A DNA stretch of 40,133 nucleotides. Origin: a virus. Where the stretch lies: positions 1 through 40,133 of the IMG/VR virus record IMGVR_UViG_3300028650_000004; one strand, given 5' to 3'. Positions within the stretch are counted from its first letter, which is position 1; every line of letters starts with the position of its first letter. Position numbers and translations under genes: made by a program. The notes below the pieces were generated by a model that was not told the DNA's origin, did not search any database, and worked only from the letters and a program-made list of their open reading frames with translations. Shown here one piece after another: positions 5,785-13,888 of the stretch.

Positions 5785-6233
5785 CTTTGGCAATTAAGCT
5801 ATTCCTGATAATAGCGTTAATGTTCCCCTCTTTGACATATGACCATGTTATTAATAATAGCAAAGCAGAAGAAATATATTGCTTGGCTACCGTCGTATAT
5901 TTTGAGTCAAGAGGAGAACATTTGCGTGGACAAATTGCTGTAGCTAATACGGTGTTGAACCGTAGCAAGAAGAGACGTAAGCCTGTTTGTTATATTATGT
6001 CGGAACGACATCAGTTCAGTTGGCATGGGAAGGCTAAGACGCCTACGGCGGATATGTTAGCAGCTTCGCTGCCAGTTGCTTATAATATGTTTATGAGTTA
6101 TAATAGTGAAGGGCATGTTGATGACACAGCAGGGGCTACACATTTCGCAACGAAACATGTACGTAATGCTTGGACAAGGGTGTTCAAGAAGACACTAACA
6201 TTAGGTTCACATTCATTCTACAAGGAGAGATAA
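5781..6233 (+). CDS. SleB-like cell wall hydrolase (endolysin), 150 aa
   Basis: Residues 30-148 match the SleB/Hydrolase_2 pattern: EIYCLATVVYFESRGE (catalytic-type Glu at about 42), GQIAVANTVLNR, P-V-C-Y-I, F-S-W and GATHFATKHVRNAW with a final H-S-F-Y. This family cleaves peptidoglycan glycan strands, so the product is the likely endolysin. Residues 5-19 are hydrophobic (IKLFLIIALMFPSLT) and may be a signal peptide or a signal-anchor. The start is TTG at 5781, overlapping the previous stop, with GAGG spaced well before it; no ATG is available in frame near the start. It is unusual for a lysin to sit directly before the primase gene. No classical holin or spanin is recognised nearby. Confidence 0.85.
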   Translation: MTLAIKLFLIIALMFPSLTYDHVINNSKAEEIYCLATVVYFESRGEHLRGQIAVANTVLNRSKKRRKPVCYIMSERHQFSWHGKAKTPTADMLAASLPVAYNMFMSYNSEGHVDDTAGATHFATKHVRNAWTRVFKKTLTLGSHSFYKER

Positions 6234-6236
6234 TCA

Positions 6237-7976
6237 TTGAAAATTGGAAAGAATCCTTGTCCTAAGTGTAGGGAAAAAGGACATGATGACAAAGGCGATA
6301 ACTTCTACTTCTATGGGGAGGGTTTGGGCGGGTATTGTTTCGCATGTTCTCACACCATTCTTTCTGACAGTGAACGGGAAGCCAGAGGCATTGATACAGT
6401 TGAAGAGGAGGAAGAAGTGTCTACACGAGAACGTATTACAGATGAAGAGAATGATAAAATTAAATCCTATACCGGAACGGACGGAAAAGGATTTCGAGGA
6501 ATTCGTAAAGAGATTAACCAGTTTTTTGGTGTTCGCTATCAATACGATGAAGAAAATGGGGAGCCGATCAAGGAGTATGTCCCAACAACCATCGACTCAG
6601 AACTTGTAGGCTATAAGACGCGCCTTTTCCCAAAGGACTTCTCACAACCAGTTGGCGTAGTTGGAAAGGATTGTGATCTCGTTGGGCAGTTCCGTTTCAA
6701 GAACAATAACCACACATGTCTAATTGTCGGAGGCGAGATTAAGCAACGTGCAGCGTATCAAATGCTTGTTGACGATCAGAAGCGCAGGGGCAAAGAAGAC
6801 TACGAGTCTATTGCTGTCGTATCCCCAACCATCGGAGAAAATGGTGCCTGGAAACAGGTACAGAAGCAATACTCATGGCTGTCACAATTCAAGAAGATCG
6901 TTGTGTGCATGGACATGGACGATGCAGGACAACTCGCAAACGAAGCAATCTGCAAGATTCTGCCTAAAGGCAAGTCATTCATTATGAAGATGTCTTTTAA
7001 TGATGCTGATGAATATATCAACCACGGAAAAGAGCAGGCTTTCATCAATGATTTCTGGAAAGCAAAGCAATGGACGCCGTCTGGCATTGTAGATAGTGAC
7101 CAAATCTATAGTGAAATTAAGGAACGAGCTAAAGTAGACAAGTTGCCATTTCCTCCAATGATGGAAGGTGTTAATCGTGCATTGGCAGGCGGAGTGAACT
7201 ACGGGTATATTTGTAACATTCTTGCCGGGAGTGGATCAGGGAAGACATCTGCAATCAACCAGTGTATTGCTTATTGGATGATTGATCTTGATCTTAACAT
7301 TGCGGTACTGTCCCTTGAGGCAGAGGCAGCAGAGTTTGGTGAGAACTTGCTATCACATTATATGGGCAAGAAGATTGCTCTTATTAAGGACAAAGAAGAA
7401 CGTATTGCTTTTGTGGGCAGCAAGGAGGCAGAGGATGCTGCTAATACTTTGTTCAAGCGGCAAGATGGAACAAGCCGCCTATACCTGCTTGATGATCGTG
7501 GGGATTACTCACAGTTGCAAGAAAAAGTCGAAGAGATGATTATCGCCTGCAACTGCAAGGTAATTTGTATTGATGTGCTGTCTGATGTTTTTGCAGGGAA
7601 GACAATTGAAGAAGTAGATAAGTGGATGGCATGGGAAAAGAAGATAGTCAAGCAGTATGGTGTAATTATTATTAATATCTCACACGTTAGAAAGTCTGGT
7701 AGCGGGGAGAAGGCTGCTTCGCAAGGGGCTTTCCTGACAGAAGAAAGCATTATCGGATCAGGAACACAATATCGTAGTGCGGGTGTAAACATTGCTTTGC
7801 AGCGAGATAAGAATAATCCAGACGAGATGATTAAGAACACCACAAGTGTTCATGTATTGAAGTCTCGTTCAACTGGGTGGACAGGTCTTGCTTGTGAAAT
7901 GTATTATGATTCTGCGACGCATACTTTGTGGGACAAGGTAGAGTACATGTCAATGCATGGGCCAAGGGATTTCTGA
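6237..7976 (+). CDS. T7 gp4-like primase-helicase, 579 aa
   Basis: This bifunctional replication protein makes primers and unwinds DNA at the fork. A zinc-binding domain lies at the N-terminus (CPKC at residues 8-11, CFAC at 34-37). A TOPRIM primase domain follows, with an acidic VGGEIKQRAAY segment and the metal-binding DMDDAG motif. The C-terminal RecA-like helicase starts near residue 310: Walker A AGSGSGKTS (about 330-338), LSLEAEAAE, a Walker B strand VICIDVLSDVF, and SHVRKSG. The length is close to T7 gp4 (566). The start is TTG at 6237, behind AAGGAG carried in the last codons of the lysin. The stop TGA overlaps the ATG of the HNH gene at 7976. Confidence 0.92.
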   Translation: MKIGKNPCPKCREKGHDDKGDNFYFYGEGLGGYCFACSHTILSDSEREARGIDTVEEEEEVSTRERITDEENDKIKSYTGTDGKGFRGIRKEINQFFGVRYQYDEENGEPIKEYVPTTIDSELVGYKTRLFPKDFSQPVGVVGKDCDLVGQFRFKNNNHTCLIVGGEIKQRAAYQMLVDDQKRRGKEDYESIAVVSPTIGENGAWKQVQKQYSWLSQFKKIVVCMDMDDAGQLANEAICKILPKGKSFIMKMSFNDADEYINHGKEQAFINDFWKAKQWTPSGIVDSDQIYSEIKERAKVDKLPFPPMMEGVNRALAGGVNYGYICNILAGSGSGKTSAINQCIAYWMIDLDLNIAVLSLEAEAAEFGENLLSHYMGKKIALIKDKEERIAFVGSKEAEDAANTLFKRQDGTSRLYLLDDRGDYSQLQEKVEEMIIACNCKVICIDVLSDVFAGKTIEEVDKWMAWEKKIVKQYGVIIINISHVRKSGSGEKAASQGAFLTEESIIGSGTQYRSAGVNIALQRDKNNPDEMIKNTTSVHVLKSRSTGWTGLACEMYYDSATHTLWDKVEYMSMHGPRDF

Positions 7977-8656
7977 TGGGTAAATTAATAGATATATCAG
8001 GCCAGCATTTTGGTCTGCTTACTATTGTTTGTAGGGAGGGTAATCAGCAGGGTTATTCTGGAACTATATGGAGATGTAGGTGTGAGTGTGGAAAGGAGGT
8101 TGTTGTATATAAAGGAAACCTTACAAGCGGAAAATCTTTATCTTGTGGATGTTTAGGTAATACGAGGAAGACAAAACACGGGATGTGTAAATCCTCGGCA
8201 TACTCGTCTTGGAGCGGAGCTATCCAGAGAACAACAAATCCAAAGAATGAAGAGTGGAATAACTATGGAGGAAGAGGAATTACAACGTGTAGAGAGTGGC
8301 GAAAGTCTTTTAAGACATTCTGGGATGAGATGGGAGAAACATGGGAAGAGGGCTTGACTTTAGATAGAATTAATGTTAATGGAAATTACTGCAAAGAAAA
8401 CTGCCGTTGGGCTACGGATACAGAACAGAGCCATAACCAAAGGAAGAAAAATAATTGCTCGTCTGCTTATAAGGGCGTGTATTGGAGCATTGTAGTGGGA
8501 AAGTGGTCTTCCAATATACAACAAAATAGAAAAAGAGAGCACTTAGGATATTTCTTTAATGAACTAGATGCAGGAACAGCCTATGACAACCGCTCAGAAG
8601 AGTTATATGGAGACAGGCCGAACGGAACAATAAAGATTAATTCAGAAATTGCTTGA
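7976..8656 (+). CDS. HNH homing endonuclease with AP2-like domain, 226 aa
   Basis: A free-standing mobile endonuclease. The N-terminal Cys motifs are C-R-C-E-C-G and S-C-G-C-L. The HNH core shows YGGRGITTCREW, then L-D-R-I-N-V-N-G-N-Y-C-K-E-N-C-R-W, where the usual His of an H-R-I-D motif is replaced by Asp. A C-terminal AP2-like DNA-binding domain ends with AYDNRSEELYGDRPNG. I chose the ATG at 7976, which overlaps the stop of the primase-helicase gene (TGATG); a longer frame starts inside that gene and is rejected. The position exactly at the end of a replication gene is typical of homing endonuclease insertion. The last codons form the -35 of the next promoter. Confidence 0.88.
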   Translation: MGKLIDISGQHFGLLTIVCREGNQQGYSGTIWRCRCECGKEVVVYKGNLTSGKSLSCGCLGNTRKTKHGMCKSSAYSSWSGAIQRTTNPKNEEWNNYGGRGITTCREWRKSFKTFWDEMGETWEEGLTLDRINVNGNYCKENCRWATDTEQSHNQRKKNNCSSAYKGVYWSIVVGKWSSNIQQNRKREHLGYFFNELDAGTAYDNRSEELYGDRPNGTIKINSEIA

Positions 8657-8681
8657 CAACACACATTCTTCCTGATAGAAT
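8653..8681 (+). promoter_or_regulatory. sigma70-type promoter, rightward
   Basis: TTGACA (8653-8658), 17 bases, TAGAAT (8676-8681). The -35 contains the stop codon of the HNH gene. It restarts transcription for the genes from 8715 onward. Confidence 0.78.
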
Positions 8682-8714
8682 GCTTTCATTGTGTTAATAA
8701 CTGAGGAGAGCAGA

Positions 8715-8816
8715 ATGGAAACTAAGTTTAGCTATCAGTCTCTTGTAAGAGCACTCCATAACAAGAGTGCCTTGTTAATTTGGTGCAATGGAGAGGTTTG
8801 TAAATGTCAAAGTTAA
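8715..8816 (+). CDS. hypothetical peptide, 33 aa
   Basis: A short frame starting METKFSYQSLVRALH, behind GAGGAGAGCAGA, just downstream of a promoter. The C-terminus has Cys residues (WCNGEVCKCQS). It overlaps the start of the next frame. The good leader and position support expression; the function is unknown. Confidence 0.5.
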   Translation: METKFSYQSLVRALHNKSALLIWCNGEVCKCQS

Positions 8817-8926
8817 AGGTGTTATGGAGCAGGATTCATCCATTTCATAGGCCAGCTATTATTGCATTTGTTTTACTTGACATTATGATGCTAATAGTTG
8901 CTATAATTGGTGCACACAATCAGTAA
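8804..8926 (+). CDS. small membrane protein, 40 aa
   Basis: Starts MSKLKVLWSRIHPFHRP with a basic N-terminus and continues into one transmembrane helix (AIIAFVLLDIMMLIVAIIGA). It overlaps the previous frame by 13 bases and has GGAGAGG upstream. A single-span basic peptide could be a holin-like or host-membrane-acting protein, but nothing else supports this. Confidence 0.55.
   Translation: MSKLKVLWSRIHPFHRPAIIAFVLLDIMMLIVAIIGAHNQ
8877..8907 (+). promoter_or_regulatory. possible promoter with 19-base spacer
   Basis: TTGACA (8877-8882) and TATAAT (8902-8907) are both perfect, but the spacer is 19 bases, which is longer than usual. They lie inside the 40-residue membrane gene and upstream of the gene at 8939. 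Activity is uncertain. Confidence 0.35.
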
Positions 8927-8938
8927 AGGAGAACTAAC

Positions 8939-9409
8939 ATGGCTAAATATGCAAAAGGCACACAAGCAGACTTGGATGCAGCAAAGAATGATGCAACATT
9001 GTTGCCATTTGACACTGTGTTTATGTATGATGGCGAGGAGGTTATCCGACAAGTACATGCCCTAGACGACCCATATACAATATTTATGATCCCACTAAAT
9101 GTTGAAGCAACCGGTAGATATTGTGGATGGTACCCATTGAGCATGCTTCTTCCAGCAAATAAAGATAAGAAGCCTAAGCAAAAGAAATGGCAGAATGGAA
9201 CACAGGAACAATTAGACATTGCCAAAGAGGATGCTAGGCTTATTCCTAAGAAGACATATTTTATGTCTAAGTGGGGATGTACTGAAGGAACTAAAGTGTT
9301 TCGTGTAGACAATCCAGTTAATGATAGTTCAACAACTATGATGTCCAATATTAACCTTGATTGTGATTTTCATTCAGCAGAAGACTTGGAGCCTATCAAT
9401 GAAAACTAA
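8939..9409 (+). CDS. protein made of two related repeats, 156 aa
   Basis: The two halves resemble each other. Residues 6-80 start KGTQADLDAAKNDATLLPFD and contain F-M-Y-D-G and W-Y-P-L-S-M-L. Residues 85-150 start NGTQEQLDIAKEDARLIPKK and contain F-M-S-K-W-G and S-A-E-D-L-E-P-I. This is a tandem domain duplication with divergence. No known family is recognised. The start follows AAAGGAGAACTAAC. The end overlaps the next gene by 11 bases. Confidence 0.75.
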   Translation: MAKYAKGTQADLDAAKNDATLLPFDTVFMYDGEEVIRQVHALDDPYTIFMIPLNVEATGRYCGWYPLSMLLPANKDKKPKQKKWQNGTQEQLDIAKEDARLIPKKTYFMSKWGCTEGTKVFRVDNPVNDSSTTMMSNINLDCDFHSAEDLEPINEN

Positions 9410-9548
9410 TCAGCCTATTGGAACATATCACATTATTCCACAACGTAGCCCTGTTCCTACGTGGACAATTAGCCTTGTATATGGATTTTGGGCAGGTGTA
9501 ATTGTTGGCTACTTGCTTAAGATACTCGCCTCCACGGGATGCTCGTAA
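9399..9548 (+). CDS. small membrane protein, 49 aa
   Basis: The start at 9399 (MKTNQPIGTYHIIPQRSPV) has GGAG seven bases upstream; a longer frame reading from 9357 does not. One transmembrane helix (ISLVYGFWAGVIVGYLLKIL) and a short tail follow. The stop overlaps the next ATG. The function is unknown. Confidence 0.6.
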   Translation: MKTNQPIGTYHIIPQRSPVPTWTISLVYGFWAGVIVGYLLKILASTGCS

Positions 9549-9709
9549 TGGAAGACACAACAATGTGCCTATTCTGTGCAGTGTGTGGAAGCCTTGATAA
9601 TAATGGCTATGAAATTTGTGAACATTGTGAAGAAATGCTTGTAGCAGAGCAAACATATGTTGAGCCCATTATCATGGATTATTGTGATTGTTGTGGTAAT
9701 ATTAATTAA
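9548..9709 (+). CDS. zinc-ribbon protein, 53 aa
   Basis: The protein (start MEDTTMCLFCAVCGSLDNNG) holds three Cys pairs: C-L-F-C/C-x-x-C-G near the start, C-E-H-C in the middle, and C-D-C-C-G at the end. This suggests one or two zinc sites. It is coupled to the preceding gene by a TAATG overlap. The role is unknown; it is one of several small zinc-ribbon genes in this genome. Confidence 0.65.
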   Translation: MEDTTMCLFCAVCGSLDNNGYEICEHCEEMLVAEQTYVEPIIMDYCDCCGNIN

Positions 9710-9720
9710 GGATTATTAAC

Positions 9721-9885
9721 ATGCAACGTACAAAGACTCCACGACATAAATTGTTGAATGACATGCTTAGGCAATCTCGTAATGTTCAACATGAGGATAA
9801 ACATGGCAAGCATGTTTGCAGGGCTAAGGCTGATGTTCAATGTAAGAAATATTTGAAGGAGGAATTGTATGATTTTTCAAGCTGA
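9721..9885 (+). CDS. hypothetical basic protein, 54 aa
   Basis: A basic peptide starting MQRTKTPRHKLLNDMLRQSR, rich in Lys, Arg and His, which may bind nucleic acid. It starts behind AAGGATTATTAAC and overlaps the next gene by 17 bases, supplying that gene's AAGGAGG site. Confidence 0.6.
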   Translation: MQRTKTPRHKLLNDMLRQSRNVQHEDKHGKHVCRAKADVQCKKYLKEELYDFSS

Positions 9886-10405
9886 TACATATCACTATGA
9901 TATGAAGCATTTTGGCGAGTGTCCAAAGTGTCCAGATGGTGTAGCTGGTGCTTGCTTTAATAATGTATTCATGTTTGAGAAACATTACGCTGCTCTGAAT
10001 AAGCAAATGGACATTGTTCTATCTATTGGAGGAAGATCATTTGACAGTTCAAGTGTATTCTGTTATCATTTCCTGTTGCAAGATAAAGACACACTTGAAT
10101 ACATTGATCCTCAGTATCGTAGATATACATTCCTTCCTCTTCATAAGTGGTCACTAGACGATTATAGTCGAGAGACAAAAGAGTTTGAAGAGAAGCAGGG
10201 CTACACACATGCAGAAGAATTTGCTGCTTGGTATTGTGAGAACTTCGCAGACTATATAGAAGCAGGTTGCTTAATGATTCGTGCTATGGCAAACTATAGG
10301 AAGCCCTCTAAGAAGACTATTCGAGAGCATACTAAAGAACTTGTTGGATATGGGGTTAAGCCTGAGTATGGTGAGTCTTTGGTTAAGACGTTGATGTTTG
10401 GTTAA
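9869..10405 (+). CDS. hypothetical protein, 178 aa
   Basis: The start MIFQADTYHYDMKHFG lies behind AAGGAGGAATTGT. The N-terminal part has C-P-K-C-P-D, a possible metal site. The middle contains S-x-x-F-C-Y-H-F-L and Y-I-D-P-Q-Y-R-R-Y-T-F, and the C-terminus is helical and basic. No family is recognised. A promoter-like sequence (TTGACA at 10041, TATCAT at 10064, spacing 17) occurs inside the frame and may be chance. Confidence 0.65.
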   Translation: MIFQADTYHYDMKHFGECPKCPDGVAGACFNNVFMFEKHYAALNKQMDIVLSIGGRSFDSSSVFCYHFLLQDKDTLEYIDPQYRRYTFLPLHKWSLDDYSRETKEFEEKQGYTHAEEFAAWYCENFADYIEAGCLMIRAMANYRKPSKKTIREHTKELVGYGVKPEYGESLVKTLMFG

Positions 10406-10420
10406 TTATTAGGAGGTGTT

Positions 10421-11089
10421 ATGGCATTGCCGCAAACTGTTTTTGTTGGTGAGAGGTATGGACGATTGGTTGTTGTAGGCTGGCGTAAAGATAAGCAAGG
10501 ATGGGAATGCATTTGCGATTGTGGAAACACTACGTATCAAAATACCTTTCACTTAAAAGTCGGTAATGTGCTGTCATGTGGTTGTTATAGAAAAGAATGT
10601 GATGTTCTTGATGGTTGGTCACAGACCCCTACGTGGTCGTCTTTCAGATCAATGCATCAGCGGTGTGATGGAGAAGATAAGCGCGGGGATTACCTTAGAA
10701 AAGGAATTGTTGTCTGTGAGAAGTGGGAATTGTCTCCAACTGGATTCTTTAACTTTTTAGACGACATGGGAGAGAGGCCAGAAGGAAGAACACTTGAGCG
10801 TAAAGACACAAACGGAAACTACTCACCAGAGAACTGCAAATGGGACACACCAAGTAATCAGGCATTTAATAGAGAGTTGTTTAAAAATAACAAATCAGGT
10901 GTAACAGGTGTATCTTTTGATAAATATAAAGGTAAATGGGTCGCTACTCTCCACAAAGAAGGAGAGACTGTCCTTAGAGAAACCTTCTTTGACTTTGATG
11001 AGGCTGTATTAGCAAGAAAAGAAGCAGAGCAAGAATACTATAAAGAGAAGATTGAGGAAACTAGACTAGCAACAGGAGGAGGAATCTAA
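10421..11089 (+). CDS. HNH homing endonuclease with AP2-like domain, 222 aa
   Basis: N-terminal C-I-C-D-C-G and S-C-G-C-Y zinc motifs, then a core of the form R-K-G-I-V-V-C-E-K-W in place of the usual Y-G-G-R-G-I, followed by L-E-R-K-D-T-N-G-N-Y-S-P-E-N-C-K-W, and a C-terminal AP2-like stretch NKSGVTGVSFDKYKGKW. It is the most divergent HNH paralogue here. It sits one base before the DNA polymerase start, and its final codons (GGAGGAGGAA) form the ribosome binding site for the polymerase. This suggests the mobile gene and the polymerase start have become adapted to each other. Confidence 0.85.
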   Translation: MALPQTVFVGERYGRLVVVGWRKDKQGWECICDCGNTTYQNTFHLKVGNVLSCGCYRKECDVLDGWSQTPTWSSFRSMHQRCDGEDKRGDYLRKGIVVCEKWELSPTGFFNFLDDMGERPEGRTLERKDTNGNYSPENCKWDTPSNQAFNRELFKNNKSGVTGVSFDKYKGKWVATLHKEGETVLRETFFDFDEAVLARKEAEQEYYKEKIEETRLATGGGI

Positions 11090-11090
11090 A

Positions 11091-13196
11091 ATGGAAGGAT
11101 GGGTATTCGACCTTGAGGGAAATGACCTCTATCTAGGCTGCACTGATATTTGGTACGGGAATTTCAAGTCACTTGATGGCACACGCGCTATGTCCGTATA
11201 CCCTTTCAGAGAGGGCGTAGACGCCTCACAACAGAAGATTATTGACTGGGCTGACAGTTTCCCTGATGGGGCTTTGTGTGGCTCCTTTAACGGCCTCTCC
11301 TACGATCACTTTGTGCTGTGGAAATTGCTTGGAATTAAGCCGACTGTTGGCAAGAAGGGGAAGGACTACTTTGGAAGCAAGTTGGTATCCTTCTTCGACT
11401 CGTTCTATGTTGCACAATTCCTTAATCCTAATCTCCCTGAGTTCTCTCTTGCTGCCTTGTCACGAGGGTCAAGCGCAGAGAAGATTGATTATCGACAGAG
11501 TTTGATTAATGCTGGTGTAATGACAGGGGACGAGTGTAAGGGCTTCGAGTTCGGATTCTACAATCCACTAATGGACGAGTATTGCGATGCTGACGTTGAA
11601 GCTACTCGTATCCTTATGCTAAAGCAAATGAGCGAGTTGAAGGAACTGTACGGGGAAGTTAAACCTCCTTGCTTGAAGATGGGAACAAAGTCACAGTTTC
11701 TTATGAAGGCCCAAGAACACACAGGGCATGGTTTTAATCGACCGCTTGCTGAAGAAGTGATGCAAAATCTTGAAACTGATATGGCAGCACTAGAAGTAGA
11801 GGTTCTTCCAAAACTTCCTCCTCGTTCATTAAAGAAGACTGAGCAAGCAAACTATACAATGCCGGCGAAACCTTATAAGTTGGACGGGTCTTTTAGTAGC
11901 CACATGGAAAACTTCATTACAAAGCACAGCGGAGTAGTTAAAGAAGGAAACATCGTTGAGTTTTATGGGAAAGACTATCCAGTTGTTAGTAAGACGATCT
12001 TGGACATTAAGCTCCCAATGGTTATTGGCGACCAGAAGCAGTTCAAAGAATGGCTAATGGAACAAGGGTGGGTTCCTACATTTTGGAATTACCAACGAGG
12101 GCCAGATGGGAAGCCTCTTAGAGATGATCGTGGAAACTACATTGAGACTTCACCTAAGTTGCAAGAACAAGGTGTAATTTGTCCTAACCTACTTGAACTT
12201 GAGGGAGATACAGTAAAGGAAGTTGTCAAGTTTCTTTCGCTGAGGAATAGACGGAGCGTACTGCAAGGCTGGTTATCAAACCCTAGACTTGCTTTTGATG
12301 GAAGGCTTCCAACAGCATCCTCTAAGATTGCAAACTCTCATCGACAATGCCACGCAGTTGTGTGTAATGTCCCACGCGCCGGAGGACAAAGTATTTATGG
12401 AGACGAGTTCAGGGATTTGTTCTGTTCTGAAGAAGGAAAGTTGATTGCAGCAGCAGATGCATCTGGCCTGGAGCAACGCTGCGCTGGACACATGACTTTC
12501 AAGTATGACAATGGGGCGTATGCGGAAGAATTGCTGCATGGTGACGTGCACTCCAAGGTAGCTTTTGCATGGTTTCCTTCAGAATTGTTGAGACTCGGAT
12601 TTACACCAGAACATTTTGATAAGGAAGACAGGAAGTTTAAGCCGTTCCGTGGGAAAGGAAAGACTGGAGGCTATGCGGTTATCTATGGTTGCGCACCGTC
12701 TAAGTTGGCTAAGACCCTAGGAAAGCCAGAGAAGGAAGGGAAGCGCCTACACAAAGCTTTTTGGGATGCAAACCCTGCGCTAAAGCAGCTTGTAGAAAAC
12801 ATTGGCAAGTATTGGGAAACAGCAGGAAAGAAAACATGGGTGCCAGCAGTTGATGGCAGGCTTATTAGAACACGCTCTAAGCATTCTTTGCTGAATAATA
12901 TCCTTCAGAGTCTTGGTGCAATTGTTATGGACTTGGCTTGTTGTATCATGGATGCAAAGTTGGGCACAATGTATATCGACGATCTTGGAAGGCCATATTA
13001 TCTGCATAAAGGAAAAGAAGTTAAGCGAGTGATTTATTATCACGACGAATATTCCTTTGAATGTGATGCAGAAATTGCAGAGGAGGTTAAGGTCATGGCA
13101 GAACTAAGCATTAAGGAGGCAGGGGAGTATTTTAAGATGAAGGTTGCTCTGGCAGGAGAAGGAAAAGTAGGAAATTCTTGGAAGGCTGTGCACTAA
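11091..13196 (+). CDS. T7-like family A DNA polymerase with 3'-5' exonuclease, 701 aa
   Basis: The replicative polymerase. The exonuclease motifs are intact: Exo I D-L-E (D7, E9), Exo II FNGLSYDHF (D72) and Exo III Y-C-D-A-D (Y164, D168). The polymerase motifs are motif A ADASGLEQRCAGHM (catalytic Asp at about 456), motif B RGKGKTGGYAVIYG (about 515-530) and motif C YYHDEYSFE (H-D-E at about 651-653). The length nearly equals T7 gp5 (704). The start ATG at 11091 follows GGAGGAGGAATCTAAA. The stop overlaps the ATG of the next gene (TAATG). Its location after the primase-helicase and before the ssDNA-binding protein and exonuclease completes a T7-type replisome. Confidence 0.94.
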   Translation: MEGWVFDLEGNDLYLGCTDIWYGNFKSLDGTRAMSVYPFREGVDASQQKIIDWADSFPDGALCGSFNGLSYDHFVLWKLLGIKPTVGKKGKDYFGSKLVSFFDSFYVAQFLNPNLPEFSLAALSRGSSAEKIDYRQSLINAGVMTGDECKGFEFGFYNPLMDEYCDADVEATRILMLKQMSELKELYGEVKPPCLKMGTKSQFLMKAQEHTGHGFNRPLAEEVMQNLETDMAALEVEVLPKLPPRSLKKTEQANYTMPAKPYKLDGSFSSHMENFITKHSGVVKEGNIVEFYGKDYPVVSKTILDIKLPMVIGDQKQFKEWLMEQGWVPTFWNYQRGPDGKPLRDDRGNYIETSPKLQEQGVICPNLLELEGDTVKEVVKFLSLRNRRSVLQGWLSNPRLAFDGRLPTASSKIANSHRQCHAVVCNVPRAGGQSIYGDEFRDLFCSEEGKLIAAADASGLEQRCAGHMTFKYDNGAYAEELLHGDVHSKVAFAWFPSELLRLGFTPEHFDKEDRKFKPFRGKGKTGGYAVIYGCAPSKLAKTLGKPEKEGKRLHKAFWDANPALKQLVENIGKYWETAGKKTWVPAVDGRLIRTRSKHSLLNNILQSLGAIVMDLACCIMDAKLGTMYIDDLGRPYYLHKGKEVKRVIYYHDEYSFECDAEIAEEVKVMAELSIKEAGEYFKMKVALAGEGKVGNSWKAVH

Positions 13197-13888
13197 TGAA
13201 ACACTCCGAAATTAAAATTCCTACGCCAGAGGGCTTCCCTTACAAGTTACCAGATGGAAATTGGACACAACAAATTGTTAATGCTACTCTCGTTGACAAA
13301 GGCCCATATTTTCTCCATCCCGAAGGGAGCGTATACTTGGGCCTATCCGTAACAGAACAATGTGAACTAGCCAAAATGAGGCGTCCTGTGGGGAAGATGC
13401 CTAAATGGAAAACTAGCCAAATGAGAGTAGCAACTAAGAATGACTATGAGAAACTTGTATTAGCATGTACAGAAGCATTAGTTCATGCTTGGTATGATAC
13501 ATCTCAGAGACTTGATTATGTTAATGTTTATGTTAAACTGCCGTTTAATTTCAAATCTTTTTATGATAAAACTTTACCAAGATGTTTCATATTAGGATAT
13601 GAGGATTTTAATATCTTTGTCTCATGGAGGGTAAACAGAATCATAGATTGGTTATACGCAAAAGGATATTCACATTATGATTCACAATCTTTGCGGAAGA
13701 GTATGTGGGGTATTTTGCAAGAACAAGAAAAAATCCAATTATATAATGATGTAGCGGTAGATCAGAGCATACTTGAATTATATTCCGATATTATAAATTC
13801 TTCTATTGGTAAACAAGGGAAGAGAAGATACAGTAAAAGCACCATTAATGAAAATAAAAAGGAGACTGTTGAGTTATGCGAGAAATAA
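13196..13888 (+). CDS. hypothetical protein with changed base composition, 230 aa
   Basis: The start MKHSEIKIPTPEGFPYKLPD overlaps the polymerase stop. The first 90 or so residues use codons like the neighbours. From about 13480 onward the sequence turns clearly more AT-rich and the protein becomes rich in Tyr, Asn, Ile and Lys (for example YVNVYVKLPFNF, GYEDFNIFVSW). The gene ends by overlapping the HNH gene at 13876 by 13 bases. No domain is recognised. The composition shift suggests a fusion of an old 5' part with newer DNA, possibly acquired with the HNH gene. Confidence 0.65.
   Translation: MKHSEIKIPTPEGFPYKLPDGNWTQQIVNATLVDKGPYFLHPEGSVYLGLSVTEQCELAKMRRPVGKMPKWKTSQMRVATKNDYEKLVLACTEALVHAWYDTSQRLDYVNVYVKLPFNFKSFYDKTLPRCFILGYEDFNIFVSWRVNRIIDWLYAKGYSHYDSQSLRKSMWGILQEQEKIQLYNDVAVDQSILELYSDIINSSIGKQGKRRYSKSTINENKKETVELCEK

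Noticed and set aside
10041-10069. TTGACA-17-TATCAT promoter-like sequence inside the gene at 9869
   Set aside because: Good match, but it lies deep inside a coding frame with no gene start close behind; kept only as a note.
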